The notes beneath the pieces are model-generated. The model did not search any database. It saw only the letters and a list, made by a program, of their open reading frames with translations, and was not told the DNA's origin. From Algoriphagus aquimarinus (GTDB lineage: Bacteria > Bacteroidota > Bacteroidia > Cytophagales > Cyclobacteriaceae), in assembly GCF_900112005.1 (NCBI RefSeq), contig NZ_FOKK01000009.1:42456-106455 (forward strand): a stretch of 64,000 bases of DNA. Direction: 5' to 3'. The translations under genes were made by a program, and so were the position numbers. Numbering within the stretch: position 1 is the first letter of the stretch; each line of letters starts with the position of its first letter. Shown here piece by piece: positions 26,123-34,672 of the stretch.

Positions 26123-27711
26123 GGCTTTTGTGCTTCTATCAATTGTAACAAATCGTTTTTAGTGTTTGCTTCCTTAACGGATTTATCCTTCCTCCATCTC
26201 AAGATTCTGGGAAAACGAAGCGCTACTCCTGACTTATGCCTCGGGCTGGAATTGATTCCTTCAAAAGCGATCTCAAAAACAAATTCAGGTTTGACACTTC
26301 TTACTGGCCCAAATTTTTCCAAGGTATTTCGTTTAACCCAGTTATCGAGCTCATTGATTTCCTTGTCAGTCAAGCCAGAATAAGCTTTCGCAAAAGGTAC
26401 TAGAAGTTCCCCATCCCAAACTGCGAAGGTATAATCAGTAAAAAGGTTGGCTCTGCGTCCGTGCCCACTTTGCGCATATAGAAGCACGCCATCCACTGTC
26501 ATGGGATCTGTTTTCCATTTCCACCAATTGCCTCGACGTCTGCCCGTCTCATAAGGACTTGTTTTTCTTTTGAGCATTACTCCCTCACAATTGTACTCAC
26601 GAGCATTCTCACGAAAGACTGCTACTTCCTGCCAATTAGTGAAATCCATAGCTGCTGAAAGCAATAACTTTCCGTCTGTATGCTTAGCTATGATTTCTTT
26701 CAATAGTTCTCGTCGTTCCATTAGAGGCCTCTCTCTCAGGTCTACCCCGTCTTTTTCTAACACATCGAAACAAACCATGACTAAGGGAGCTTCTTTCAGG
26801 TATTTTGGTGATATATTCTTCCTACCAATTCTAGTCTGCATCACCTGAAAAGGCAAGGGTTGGCCATCTCGCCAAGGAATAATCTCTCCGTCTAGGACGG
26901 TGCCATTGGGAAGTGAGTCCTGCAAAGAAGTAAACTCAGGGAATTTATCTGTCAGGAGTTCCTCCCCTCTACTCCACACGAATATCTCCTTGTTCCTTAC
27001 GATGATCTGCCCTCGTATCCCATCCAGCTTTTTCTCTATACACCACTCACTAATAGCTCCCAAATCCTCGGGCTCTGAATCCAATTGGTACGCAAGAAAA
27101 AAAGGATAGGGAATGTACGATTTGTCCAATTGACTTTCTGCTGCAAACATGGAGCTCATGGTTTCCTCATAAGGATTCCATTTCCCCATCAACTGGTGGG
27201 CAATAGAAGTTTGCTCTTTATCTAGATATTTTGCCAGCGCTTTGATAACCAATTGTCGGGAAACGCCCATTCTAAAATTTCCCGTTATCAGCTTATTGAA
27301 TACGAATCGCTCAGCTAATGGAGCGCTCATCCAATAATCAATGATCAACTCTTTTTTTTCCTCGGAGGGTAAATCAGTCAATCGAGCAAGAAGAGCTAAG
27401 GTCTCTCTTAGGGAAACCTGTTGTTCCTTTTTCTGCGCAGGAAGTACCAAGGCGATGGCTTCTGCAAGGTCACCAACAGTGTAATAAGATTCTTCGAAAA
27501 GCCACATAGGCAAATCCGCAAGTTGAGCAGCCCACTCTTTTAGCTCAGAAGTTTTTACTGGTCGTTTGGGCTTATTGCCAATCAAGATCGAAACCGCAAA
27601 AATCTTATCCTCCTCCTCAGCGTGGGTAAAATAATCTACCATCGCCTGAATCTTCTGATTGGTCTTCGTAGTCTGGTCAACTGTCGTAAACATGGTAGTA
27701 AATGCCTTCAT
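26119..27711 (-). CDS. ATP-dependent DNA ligase (repair-cluster type)
   Basis: This 530-residue ATP-dependent ligase has an N-terminal DNA-binding domain (about 1-200), the adenylation motif EKKLDGIR with nucleotidyl-lysine Lys228, the downstream motif NCEGVMLKR near 380, KWKTDPM near 402 and the OB-fold ending in ALRFPRILRWRKDK. It seals nicks through an AMP-lysine intermediate. It lies 6 bp after the exonuclease gene and overlaps the helicase by 4 bp, forming the conserved four-gene repair operon found in many Bacteroidota and Proteobacteria. The housekeeping ligase would be a separate NAD-dependent LigA elsewhere in the genome. Confidence 0.95.
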   Translation of the reverse strand: MKAFTTMFTTVDQTTKTNQKIQAMVDYFTHAEEEDKIFAVSILIGNKPKRPVKTSELKEWAAQLADLPMWLFEESYYTVGDLAEAIALVLPAQKKEQQVSLRETLALLARLTDLPSEEKKELIIDYWMSAPLAERFVFNKLITGNFRMGVSRQLVIKALAKYLDKEQTSIAHQLMGKWNPYEETMSSMFAAESQLDKSYIPYPFFLAYQLDSEPEDLGAISEWCIEKKLDGIRGQIIVRNKEIFVWSRGEELLTDKFPEFTSLQDSLPNGTVLDGEIIPWRDGQPLPFQVMQTRIGRKNISPKYLKEAPLVMVCFDVLEKDGVDLRERPLMERRELLKEIIAKHTDGKLLLSAAMDFTNWQEVAVFRENAREYNCEGVMLKRKTSPYETGRRRGNWWKWKTDPMTVDGVLLYAQSGHGRRANLFTDYTFAVWDGELLVPFAKAYSGLTDKEINELDNWVKRNTLEKFGPVRSVKPEFVFEIAFEGINSSPRHKSGVALRFPRILRWRKDKSVKEANTKNDLLQLIEAQKP

Positions 27712-27717
27712 AACTTA

Positions 27718-28707
27718 TTACACGTCTCCAGTCGCAGGTTCAAATTGAGTCTTCATTTCTACAGCATTGAGGTGGTACCGTTCTGTTAGCCACTTGGCGT
27801 AGGTAGTTTGATAACCGTGAGTGACATAGATATTTTCTGCACCAGTAGCCAGCACAGCCTCATTCAACTGGTTCCAGTCGCAATGGTCTGATAATACAAA
27901 ACCCCGATCTACTCCTGAGCGTCTTCTGGCGCCTCGCAATTGCATCCATCCACTGCACAGTGCTTTTCGGGAAGGAGAAAATTTACTCATCCAAGGTGTG
28001 GACAATGCCGAAGGTGGCGCAACGATCATAGATCCCTTTATCGCTTTCCTATCCATCTCGGGAGTAACCCAGATTCCAGGAAAATTATGTCCATTCTCAT
28101 TAAGTGTATTATTCACATTGGCTACTGCTCCGTGGAGGTAAATCTCTCCTATGCTTTGATCTAGGTGATGTAGAATGGATTGGGATTTTCCCAGAGCATA
28201 AGCTATCACAATGGAATTGAAGCCCTCTGCAGAATTTTGCTGCCACCATTCATTGATGCTTGTGTAGATATCCTGAGTTGGGGGGAATTTATAAATAGGA
28301 AGCCCAAAAGTAGATTCTGTGATGAAATGATGACATTTCACCGGTTCAAAGGGTACACTTAGCCCATCAGGAATCAGCTTATAATCTCCTGATACGACCC
28401 ATATTTCGCCCTTATATTCCAGACGAACCTGAGCAGAACCGATGATATGCCCCGCAGGATGTAGGCTGATCTTTACTCCATTTATTGAAATTCCCTCATT
28501 ATAGTCCACGCCTTGAACAGCGATGTTCAAACCTAATCTCAAGCGCAGAATAGCCACCGTATCCTTGTGGCAGATATAATGTCCATTACCCATTCTCGCA
28601 TGATCACTATGCCCATGGGTGATGATAGCCGACTTTACAGGCTTCCAAGGATCAATGTATACGTCTGCTCTAGGACAATAAATGCCCTTATCAGTAAATT
28701 CCAGCAT
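27718..28707 (-). CDS. Ligase-associated metallo-beta-lactamase-fold exonuclease
   Basis: This 329-residue beta-lactamase-fold nuclease of the beta-CASP/SNM1-like type has the metal motif HGHSDHA (His31, His33, Asp35, His36), a later HPAGHIIGSAQ near 84, VVSGDY near 104 and LSDHCDW near 271. It is the first gene of the ligase-associated repair operon, with the ligase 6 bp downstream. It probably trims DNA ends before ligation. The upstream region is occupied by the 186-bp tandem array, so the promoter must sit in the short interval 28708-28800 or within the array. Confidence 0.94.
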   Translation of the reverse strand: MLEFTDKGIYCPRADVYIDPWKPVKSAIITHGHSDHARMGNGHYICHKDTVAILRLRLGLNIAVQGVDYNEGISINGVKISLHPAGHIIGSAQVRLEYKGEIWVVSGDYKLIPDGLSVPFEPVKCHHFITESTFGLPIYKFPPTQDIYTSINEWWQQNSAEGFNSIVIAYALGKSQSILHHLDQSIGEIYLHGAVANVNNTLNENGHNFPGIWVTPEMDRKAIKGSMIVAPPSALSTPWMSKFSPSRKALCSGWMQLRGARRRSGVDRGFVLSDHCDWNQLNEAVLATGAENIYVTHGYQTTYAKWLTERYHLNAVEMKTQFEPATGDV

Positions 28708-28802
28708 GGAAAGGCTTTTAGGAAGTTGATAATCGCTTTGGTGAATTACAACTTTTATACCGAGTGATTGTTTTGTTCACATTCCTAGGCACGGGATAGG
28801 AG

Positions 28803-29872
28803 GAATTTGGCTAAAGCGACTATCAGATAATATTCTACAATTAGGAATGGGCTAAAGCCACATTCCTATTGAATAAAATCGAAATACCGTGGAATTCTAA
28901 TCTCTATCAATTACCTCTTGCTTCAGCTGGAGGTTTAAAACAACCGGCCATAGTTTTCCGGCTTTAGCCGAAATATTGATTCGGCTAATATTTCGACTAA
29001 AGCCCTGTTGGGATTAATACAAACAATTAGGAATGGGCTAAAGGCGCATTCCTCTTGAATAAATTCGAAATACCGTGGAATTCTAATCTCAATCAATTAC
29101 CTCTTACTTTAGCTGGAGGTTTAAAACAAACGGCCATAGTTTTCCGGCTTTAGCCGAAATATTGATTCGGTTAATATTTCGACTAAAACCCTGTTGGGAT
29201 TAATACAAACAATTAGGAATGGGCTAAAGCAGCATTCCTATTGAATAAATTCGAAATACCGTGGAATTCTAATCTCAATCAATTACCTCTTGCTTCAGCT
29301 GGAGGTTTAAAACAAACGGCCATAGTTTTCCGGCTTTAGCCGAAATATTGATTCGGCTAATATTTCGACTAAAGCCCTGTTGGGATTAATACAAACAATT
29401 AGGAATGGGCTAAAGGCGCATTCCTCTTGAATAAATTCGAAATACCGTGGAATTCTAATCTCAATCAATTACCTCTTACTTTAGCTGGAGGTTTAAAACA
29501 AACGGCCATAGTTTTCCAGCTTTAGCCGAAATATTGATTCGGTTAATATTTCGACTAAAGCCCTGTTGGGATTAATACAAACAATTAGGAATGGGTTAAA
29601 GCCGCATTCCTATTGAATAAATTCGAAATACCGTGGAATTCTAATCTCTATCAATTACCTCTTGCTTCAGCTGGAGGTTTAAAACAAACGGCCATAGTTT
29701 CCGGCTTTAGCCGAAATATTGATTCGGTTAATATTTCGGCTAAAGCCGCTATCAGATAAAATTCTACAATTAGGAATGGGCTAAAGCCACATTCCTATTG
29801 AATAAATTCGAAATACCGTGGAATTCTAATCTCAATAAATTACCTCCTGCTTCAGCTGGAGGTTTAAAAAAA
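28803..29872. repeat. 186-bp tandem palindromic array, six copies
   Basis: The TACCGTGG landmark recurs at 28885, 29071, 29257, 29443, 29629 and 29814, so the period is 186, 186, 186, 186 and 185 bp. Each unit contains a hairpin TAGGAATGGGCT/AGCC-CATTCCTA, a CCTC..GGAGG segment with an A-rich tail, and CCGGCTTTAGCCGAAATATT facing its own inverse. In the last junction this forms a perfect 19-bp stem (29702-29720 and 29730-29748, 9-nt loop). Copies 2 and 4 share variants that copies 1, 3 and 5 lack, indicating 372-bp dimer duplication. No coding potential was seen. Confidence 0.93.
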
Positions 29873-29934
29873 ATCCCCGCTATAGGCAGGGACTTACTCA
29901 TACTGAGTTAAAACTGATTCTACTTTATAATATA

Positions 29935-30213
29935 TTAGTTGGCTTCATCTTCTAATGCCTTGATGTTATTGTCTTCATAGTACTTATCACGATACTCCTG
30001 AAATTCCTCTTCCAAAGCAGTAACTAATTCGAGATTGGAATTTACATTTTGCCACATGTCAGGAAGTTTCTTTTCCAGTAAACCCACCCCTAAGTTGATG
30101 TTATCGGCTTCTATCTTGGATATTTTTTTCAAAACTGAAGTTTGACTATTCTTCAAATCATCAAATTCCCGAAGGATTTTATCCATCATTTCTAATTTCT
30201 CTAATTTATCCAT
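29935..30213 (-). CDS. Small coiled-coil hypothetical protein
   Basis: This 92-residue acidic protein is almost entirely predicted helix, with heptad-like leucine and isoleucine spacing (LEKLEMMDKILREFDDL, then VLKKISKIEADNINL). There is no signal or membrane segment and no known family that I can name. It follows the tandem array by about 60 bp and stands alone on the minus strand. The regular ATG start, the codon use and the 269-bp upstream gap support a real gene. A scaffolding or oligomerising role would be a guess. Confidence 0.6.
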   Translation of the reverse strand: MDKLEKLEMMDKILREFDDLKNSQTSVLKKISKIEADNINLGVGLLEKKLPDMWQNVNSNLELVTALEEEFQEYRDKYYEDNNIKALEDEAN

Positions 30214-30482
30214 GGTTCGATTTTTTAAGGTTATAGCAAATCGCTAATAACAAGATAATGAATAATTACCATGCCTAATGAAACCCCTTTAACCCACTTT
30301 GTGAAAACAGCCATGAGCGAAAGCAAAGACAACGAACCTTTTTAAACGCTATCAAACTGGACAAATCCCTCATAATTATTTTTTCGGTAAGTCCATTCCC
30401 CAAAGAATCCTATATTTTGCATACCCTTTAGTAAAAGAAGACTATTGACAATAAACCTATTCTTATTCCTCTAATTCAACAG

Positions 30483-33176
30483 ATGTTTATTTCTAAAAAA
30501 CTTATACTTTCTACTGGTATTTCACTGGCTATTTTTGCCAATTGTACACCAGAAAAATCACCCTTTGACGTATCTCCTGCCGATTCTCTGGATCCCAAAA
30601 GGATGGAAGCGCCCTACCCTGCCATCAGCATTCCCGAAGGCACTGACATGGAGTCTCCCCGCTGGAAAGGCATTGACCTAACTCCTCAGCCGCCTGTGGT
30701 GCCTGTTTCTGCTAATGAGCAACTGAAATCTTTTGTCTTACAACCTGGCTACAAACTAACTCCTATACTTTCTGAGCCTCAGATCCGAGAGCCTGCCGCC
30801 ATTCAGTTTGATGGTAATGGAAGAATGTATGTACTGGAACTAAGAACCTACATGCAGGATATCGACGCCAACGGGGAATTGATGCCTACGTCACGCATTT
30901 CCCGCTGGGAGGATAAAGACAATGATGGTGTCTATGAAACTAGCGTCATCTTCTTGGATAGCTTAGTATTTCCTCGCTATGTAGTTCCCTTTGGGAAAAA
31001 CACCATTTTGTCCATGGAGTCTAATGAAGACAATGTCTATAAGTACACCGACACGGACGGTGATGGAAAGGCCGACAAAAAAGAGCTCTTCGCTTCTGGA
31101 CTTGGGAGATCAGGGAATGTAGAGCATCAGACCAGTTTCCTGACTTGGACTATGGACAATTGGATGTACAGCACATATAATTCCCGCAGAATTCGCTGGA
31201 CTCCTGATGGAGTAATTCAAGAACCTACCGGAAACCCATATGGACAATGGGGCGTCACTCAGGATAATTACGGTCAGGTATGGTTCCAAGACGGTGCTGG
31301 CGGAGTACCTCAAAACTTTAACTTACCAATTGTCTATGGCAATTTCGGAATAAAGGGTCAGTACAAAGACGGCTTCAGAGAACCTTTCAGTTTGGTGAAA
31401 TTGGCTGATTTCGAGCCAGGCATGCGGGAAACAAAGCCTGATAACTCCTTGAATAATGTAACGGGATCGGCTGGAAATGACGTATTCCGCGGAGATAGAC
31501 TGCCAAAAGAAATTCAAAACAAATACTTCTACGGTGAGCCTGTAGGAAGAATTGTGCGTCAGGTAAACACTGAGAAATCAGAAGGACTTTCTTACATACA
31601 AAACCCTTACAGAGAAGCTCAATCAGAATTCATACAATCAACTGATCCGCTTTTCCGCCCAGTAGATATGGCAACAGCTCCCGACGGCACCATGTATATA
31701 GTAGATATGTATCGTGGGATTATTCAGCAGGGAAACTGGACTCAGGAAGGGAGTTACCTACGTACCAAAATCCAGCAGTATCAAATGGATGATATCGCAG
31801 GAAATGGTCGTATCTGGAGATTGACTTACGAGGGTATGGAGCGAAATACCGAAAAGCCAAGAATGTACGAGGAAACTTCTGCAGAGCTAGTTCGGCATCT
31901 GAGCAATCCAAATGGTTGGTGGAGAGATCAGGCGCAGCAGTTGATCATCCTGAACCAAGATAAATCGGTGGTGAAGGATTTGGAAAAATTAGTGAACAGT
32001 TCGGATAATGAACTGGCAAGAATACATGCATTGTGGACACTTGAAGGATTAAACTCCTTGAAAGTGGATATGATCAGAAAACTGATGAAAGACAGTAATC
32101 CTAAAATTCGTATTCAAGCACTCAGAGCAAGTGAAAGCCTATACAAATACGGTGAGAAAAGCCTTGCAGCGGATTATAGAACGATGGTCAAAGATTCTGA
32201 TGTCGATGTAGCTTTTCAGGCATTGTTGAGTGCCTATATTCTAAATATCGATAAGGTAGAAGAGTTTATAAAAACGTCTATCAAAGAGAATCCTGCTCAG
32301 AGTTTTCAGGTAATAGGAGCTCAACTCTTAGAGAAAATGGCAGAACAAAAGAAGACGGCTGCCACTCAGTTTGCTCCTCAACAACTTGCACTTTTCAATA
32401 AGGGAAAAACCATCTTCGATGGCTATTGCTCTACGTGTCATGGTGTAAAAGGTCTTGGAACTCCTACTGGTGGAGGTGAGCTCATTGCTCCAGCATTCTC
32501 AGGGTCTCCTAGACTAATGGGCCATCCGGAATATGCAGTAAAAACACTTTTGCATGGGTTAACTGGAGCACTTGACGGTAAGGAATACGAAGGCGTAATG
32601 ATCGCCATGGACAGTAATGATGATGAGTACATAGCTTCTGTGATTTCTTACATACGGAATGATTTTGGAAACTCAGGGAGTTTCGTCACCCCAGAATATG
32701 TAGCTCAGCTAAGAAAAGAAACAGCCGATAGAGAAGGTACATATGAGTTTGACGAACTGATCGGAGAAATACCTAAAGCACTTACACTTCAGGATAACTG
32801 GAAAATCACAGCTAGCAGTACTGCATTGCAGGGTGTTGGATCTACAAAGGATCCTTCATACGCCTTCAGCTTTAAAGGTTGGAAAACAGATGGGGCACAA
32901 GAAGCAGGCATGTGGTTCCAAGTAGAACTTCCTAAAGAAAGAAATCTCACGGAATTGCAGTTTAATTCCGGGGATAAAGAGTATCCAAGAAAGTATAAAG
33001 TATCTATTTCTTCTGATGGCAAAGCCTGGACTGAAGTTGCGACTGGCGAAGGAGTAAAAGGCATGAACACTATCCACTGGAATGCGGATAATCCTGCGAG
33101 ATTCCTGAAAATTGAAACTTTGGATAAAGCCGAAGAACCATGGGCAATGAAGCAGTTAGTGCTGCTTGCTAGGTGA
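30483..33176 (+). CDS. Propeller dehydrogenase-like/cytochrome c/discoidin lipoprotein
   Basis: This 897-residue lipoprotein (lipobox FANC, Cys21) reads as four parts. A beta-propeller of the PQQ/sugar-dehydrogenase-like (DUF7133) type covers about 80-450 and is rich in RxYVLELRTY and DNDGV-type turns. Helical HEAT-like repeats follow (about 465-620), then a monohaem cytochrome c domain (CSTCH, Cys649, Cys652, His653) and a C-terminal F5/8 discoidin-like domain (about 770-895). Such fusions are common in Bacteroidota and Planctomycetes and are thought to oxidise sugars or alcohols in the periplasm and pass electrons through the haem. The substrate is unknown. A strong terminator follows at 33220. 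Confidence 0.88.
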   Translation: MFISKKLILSTGISLAIFANCTPEKSPFDVSPADSLDPKRMEAPYPAISIPEGTDMESPRWKGIDLTPQPPVVPVSANEQLKSFVLQPGYKLTPILSEPQIREPAAIQFDGNGRMYVLELRTYMQDIDANGELMPTSRISRWEDKDNDGVYETSVIFLDSLVFPRYVVPFGKNTILSMESNEDNVYKYTDTDGDGKADKKELFASGLGRSGNVEHQTSFLTWTMDNWMYSTYNSRRIRWTPDGVIQEPTGNPYGQWGVTQDNYGQVWFQDGAGGVPQNFNLPIVYGNFGIKGQYKDGFREPFSLVKLADFEPGMRETKPDNSLNNVTGSAGNDVFRGDRLPKEIQNKYFYGEPVGRIVRQVNTEKSEGLSYIQNPYREAQSEFIQSTDPLFRPVDMATAPDGTMYIVDMYRGIIQQGNWTQEGSYLRTKIQQYQMDDIAGNGRIWRLTYEGMERNTEKPRMYEETSAELVRHLSNPNGWWRDQAQQLIILNQDKSVVKDLEKLVNSSDNELARIHALWTLEGLNSLKVDMIRKLMKDSNPKIRIQALRASESLYKYGEKSLAADYRTMVKDSDVDVAFQALLSAYILNIDKVEEFIKTSIKENPAQSFQVIGAQLLEKMAEQKKTAATQFAPQQLALFNKGKTIFDGYCSTCHGVKGLGTPTGGGELIAPAFSGSPRLMGHPEYAVKTLLHGLTGALDGKEYEGVMIAMDSNDDEYIASVISYIRNDFGNSGSFVTPEYVAQLRKETADREGTYEFDELIGEIPKALTLQDNWKITASSTALQGVGSTKDPSYAFSFKGWKTDGAQEAGMWFQVELPKERNLTELQFNSGDKEYPRKYKVSISSDGKAWTEVATGEGVKGMNTIHWNADNPARFLKIETLDKAEEPWAMKQLVLLAR

Positions 33177-33219
33177 TTTAAGCCTTAGAATTTTATAGCT
33201 TTGAAAGGCTATAAAGTAA

Positions 33220-33248
33220 AGCGATGGGAAAACCCCATCGCTTTTTTT
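33220..33248 (+). terminator. Rho-independent terminator after cytochrome fusion gene
   Basis: AGCGATGGG and CCCATCGCT form a 9-bp stem with a 5-nt loop followed by a run of seven T, 44 bp after the stop codon. The same GCGATGG/CCATCGC arms recur in the hairpin at 33454-33474. Confidence 0.9.
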
Positions 33249-33302
33249 ATGAATTAAGTCTGAGGATTTATTGGTGGATATTTCAGATTTCAAGGATATT
33301 GC

Positions 33303-33474
33303 GCCCTGTCAGGGCTAGTATTTCTAAACTGCATTTTCACACAACGGCCTAGCTACCGTTGCTAAGGTATATTGCCCCTACAGGGCAAATTTGAAGGTTG
33401 ATATTTAGTGTATTGTAATAGTAACAATAGGCCTGAAAGGCCTAAATTGAAAAGCGATGGCTGCAGCCCATCGC
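33303..33474. repeat. Cluster of five short perfect hairpins
   Basis: In 172 bp of non-coding sequence the perfect hairpins are GCCCTG/CAGGGC (33303-33315), CAACGG/CCGTTG (33342-33361), TTGCCC/GGGCAA (33372-33388), TAGGCC/GGCCTA (33428-33444) and GCGATGG/CCATCGC (33454-33474). This is the look of a dispersed palindromic element common in Bacteroidota intergenic regions. The rest of the gap up to 33636 shows nothing else that I recognise. Confidence 0.8.
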
Positions 33475-33636
33475 AAGTGAGAATGTGAAGATTGATTAGC
33501 TCTACCTCGATTGCAATCTTGAAGGGCGAGATAGAAAATCATTTTAAACCTTTTGACTAGCATTTAAAAACTAAGCCCCCATATCCTTTCAGCTCATTTC
33601 ACGTACTTTTAACCCAAACCCATAAGTTAAATACAC

Positions 33637-34251
33637 ATGAAAAGATTTGTACTTGGATTTTTGGCAGCGCTACTGGTTATTGGAGGCATCTGGTTCTTTA
33701 CTGATAGCAGAGCGAAAGAAGCTGAACTCCAGGCTAATTCAGATATGATCCAACAGCAGATCCAGCAAGTGGGAAAGTTAATCGTGACAGAGGCTTATTA
33801 TTCACAGGTATTTACCTATAAAAACTCACAAAAGCTTTTTCTAAATCTGGTTAGCGCAAATAAAAAAGCCTTGATCATAGCTAAGGCTAAGGCCACAGTG
33901 GAATATGATCTTAGGCAAATGGAAACATCTATAGATGCCGATAATAAGACGGTCACTATTGTAAAAATCCCGGATCCTGTAATCAATGTTTATCCAGAGT
34001 TCGAATATTATGATGTGACTCAGGATTACCTGAATCAATTTGAAGGCAAAGATTACAACAATATCAAGACTAGTATAACAGCGCAGTTTCGAAAGAAAAT
34101 AGATGAATCAGGACTTAAGAAAGATGCTCAAGAACGCTTGATGAGTGAGCTACTTAATATCTATATTCTCACCAAATCTATGGGTTGGACGCTAGTGTAT
34201 AATGAAGTAGTAATCGAAAGTCCTGAGCAGATGAGTAATCTAAAAAAGTAA
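33637..34251 (+). CDS. DUF4230-family membrane-anchored protein
   Basis: This 204-residue protein has one N-terminal membrane anchor (about residues 4-23, LGFLAALLVIGGIWFF) and a soluble domain outside the membrane matching DUF4230: LIVTEAYYSQVFTYKNSQK near 48, KALIIAKAKATVEYDLRQME near 73 and ITAQFRKKIDESGLKKDAQ near 129. Family function is unknown. It is probably anchored in the inner membrane facing the periplasm. It stands alone and is convergent with the helical pair at 34267-35539, with only 15 bp between stop codons. Confidence 0.85.
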   Translation: MKRFVLGFLAALLVIGGIWFFTDSRAKEAELQANSDMIQQQIQQVGKLIVTEAYYSQVFTYKNSQKLFLNLVSANKKALIIAKAKATVEYDLRQMETSIDADNKTVTIVKIPDPVINVYPEFEYYDVTQDYLNQFEGKDYNNIKTSITAQFRKKIDESGLKKDAQERLMSELLNIYILTKSMGWTLVYNEVVIESPEQMSNLKK

Positions 34252-34266
34252 GCATATTAAGCTACA

Positions 34267-34668
34267 TTAAACCGACGGGGCACTCCAAGTATCAAATACG
34301 CTTGTGATCGATTTACCGATTCGCTGAGGATCCTTAGCAATAATAGCTATTCCCAAAGCGACTAAGGTAGCAGCTACATCCAATCCCTTTTGAATATTGC
34401 GTAGTGTCTTAATGGTTCCTTTAATATCTTCTGTAATCGTATTTATTTTACCTAAGGAATCAGCAACCTCATCCATAATTAAGGTATTCGCAAAAGCCAA
34501 AATATCTTCGCCAGATTTCAACAGTTTGTAACGAGTATCCCCAAGTTCCTTATTCTCTTCCAGACTTAGTTTCTCCCAGTTTGCTATCCTAAAGTCTGTA
34601 ATAGCTACAGACAAATCAAAAAAGTTATCAGATAATTGTTGCGCTTGATCAGAAGTCAGGTTTGCCAT
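34267..34668 (-). CDS. Small helical protein with hydrophobic C-terminal segment
   Basis: I do not recognise this 133-residue protein. It has no signal peptide, is mostly helical, and carries a hydrophobic stretch near residues 97-112 (GLDVAATLVALGIAIIAKDP) followed by a short tail. It is encoded 4 bp downstream of a larger helical lipoprotein gene, so the two probably act together. A hydrophobic segment in a helical bundle beside a secreted helical partner loosely recalls alpha-helical pore-forming proteins, but there is no motif evidence. A membrane-associated regulator is just as possible. Confidence 0.65.
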   Translation of the reverse strand: MANLTSDQAQQLSDNFFDLSVAITDFRIANWEKLSLEENKELGDTRYKLLKSGEDILAFANTLIMDEVADSLGKINTITEDIKGTIKTLRNIQKGLDVAATLVALGIAIIAKDPQRIGKSITSVFDTWSAPSV

Positions 34669-34672
34669 AATA

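Noticed and set aside
28803-29872. Possible CRISPR array or coding tandem repeat
   Set aside because: The whole 186-bp unit is conserved, with no unique spacers, and no frame stays open across units.
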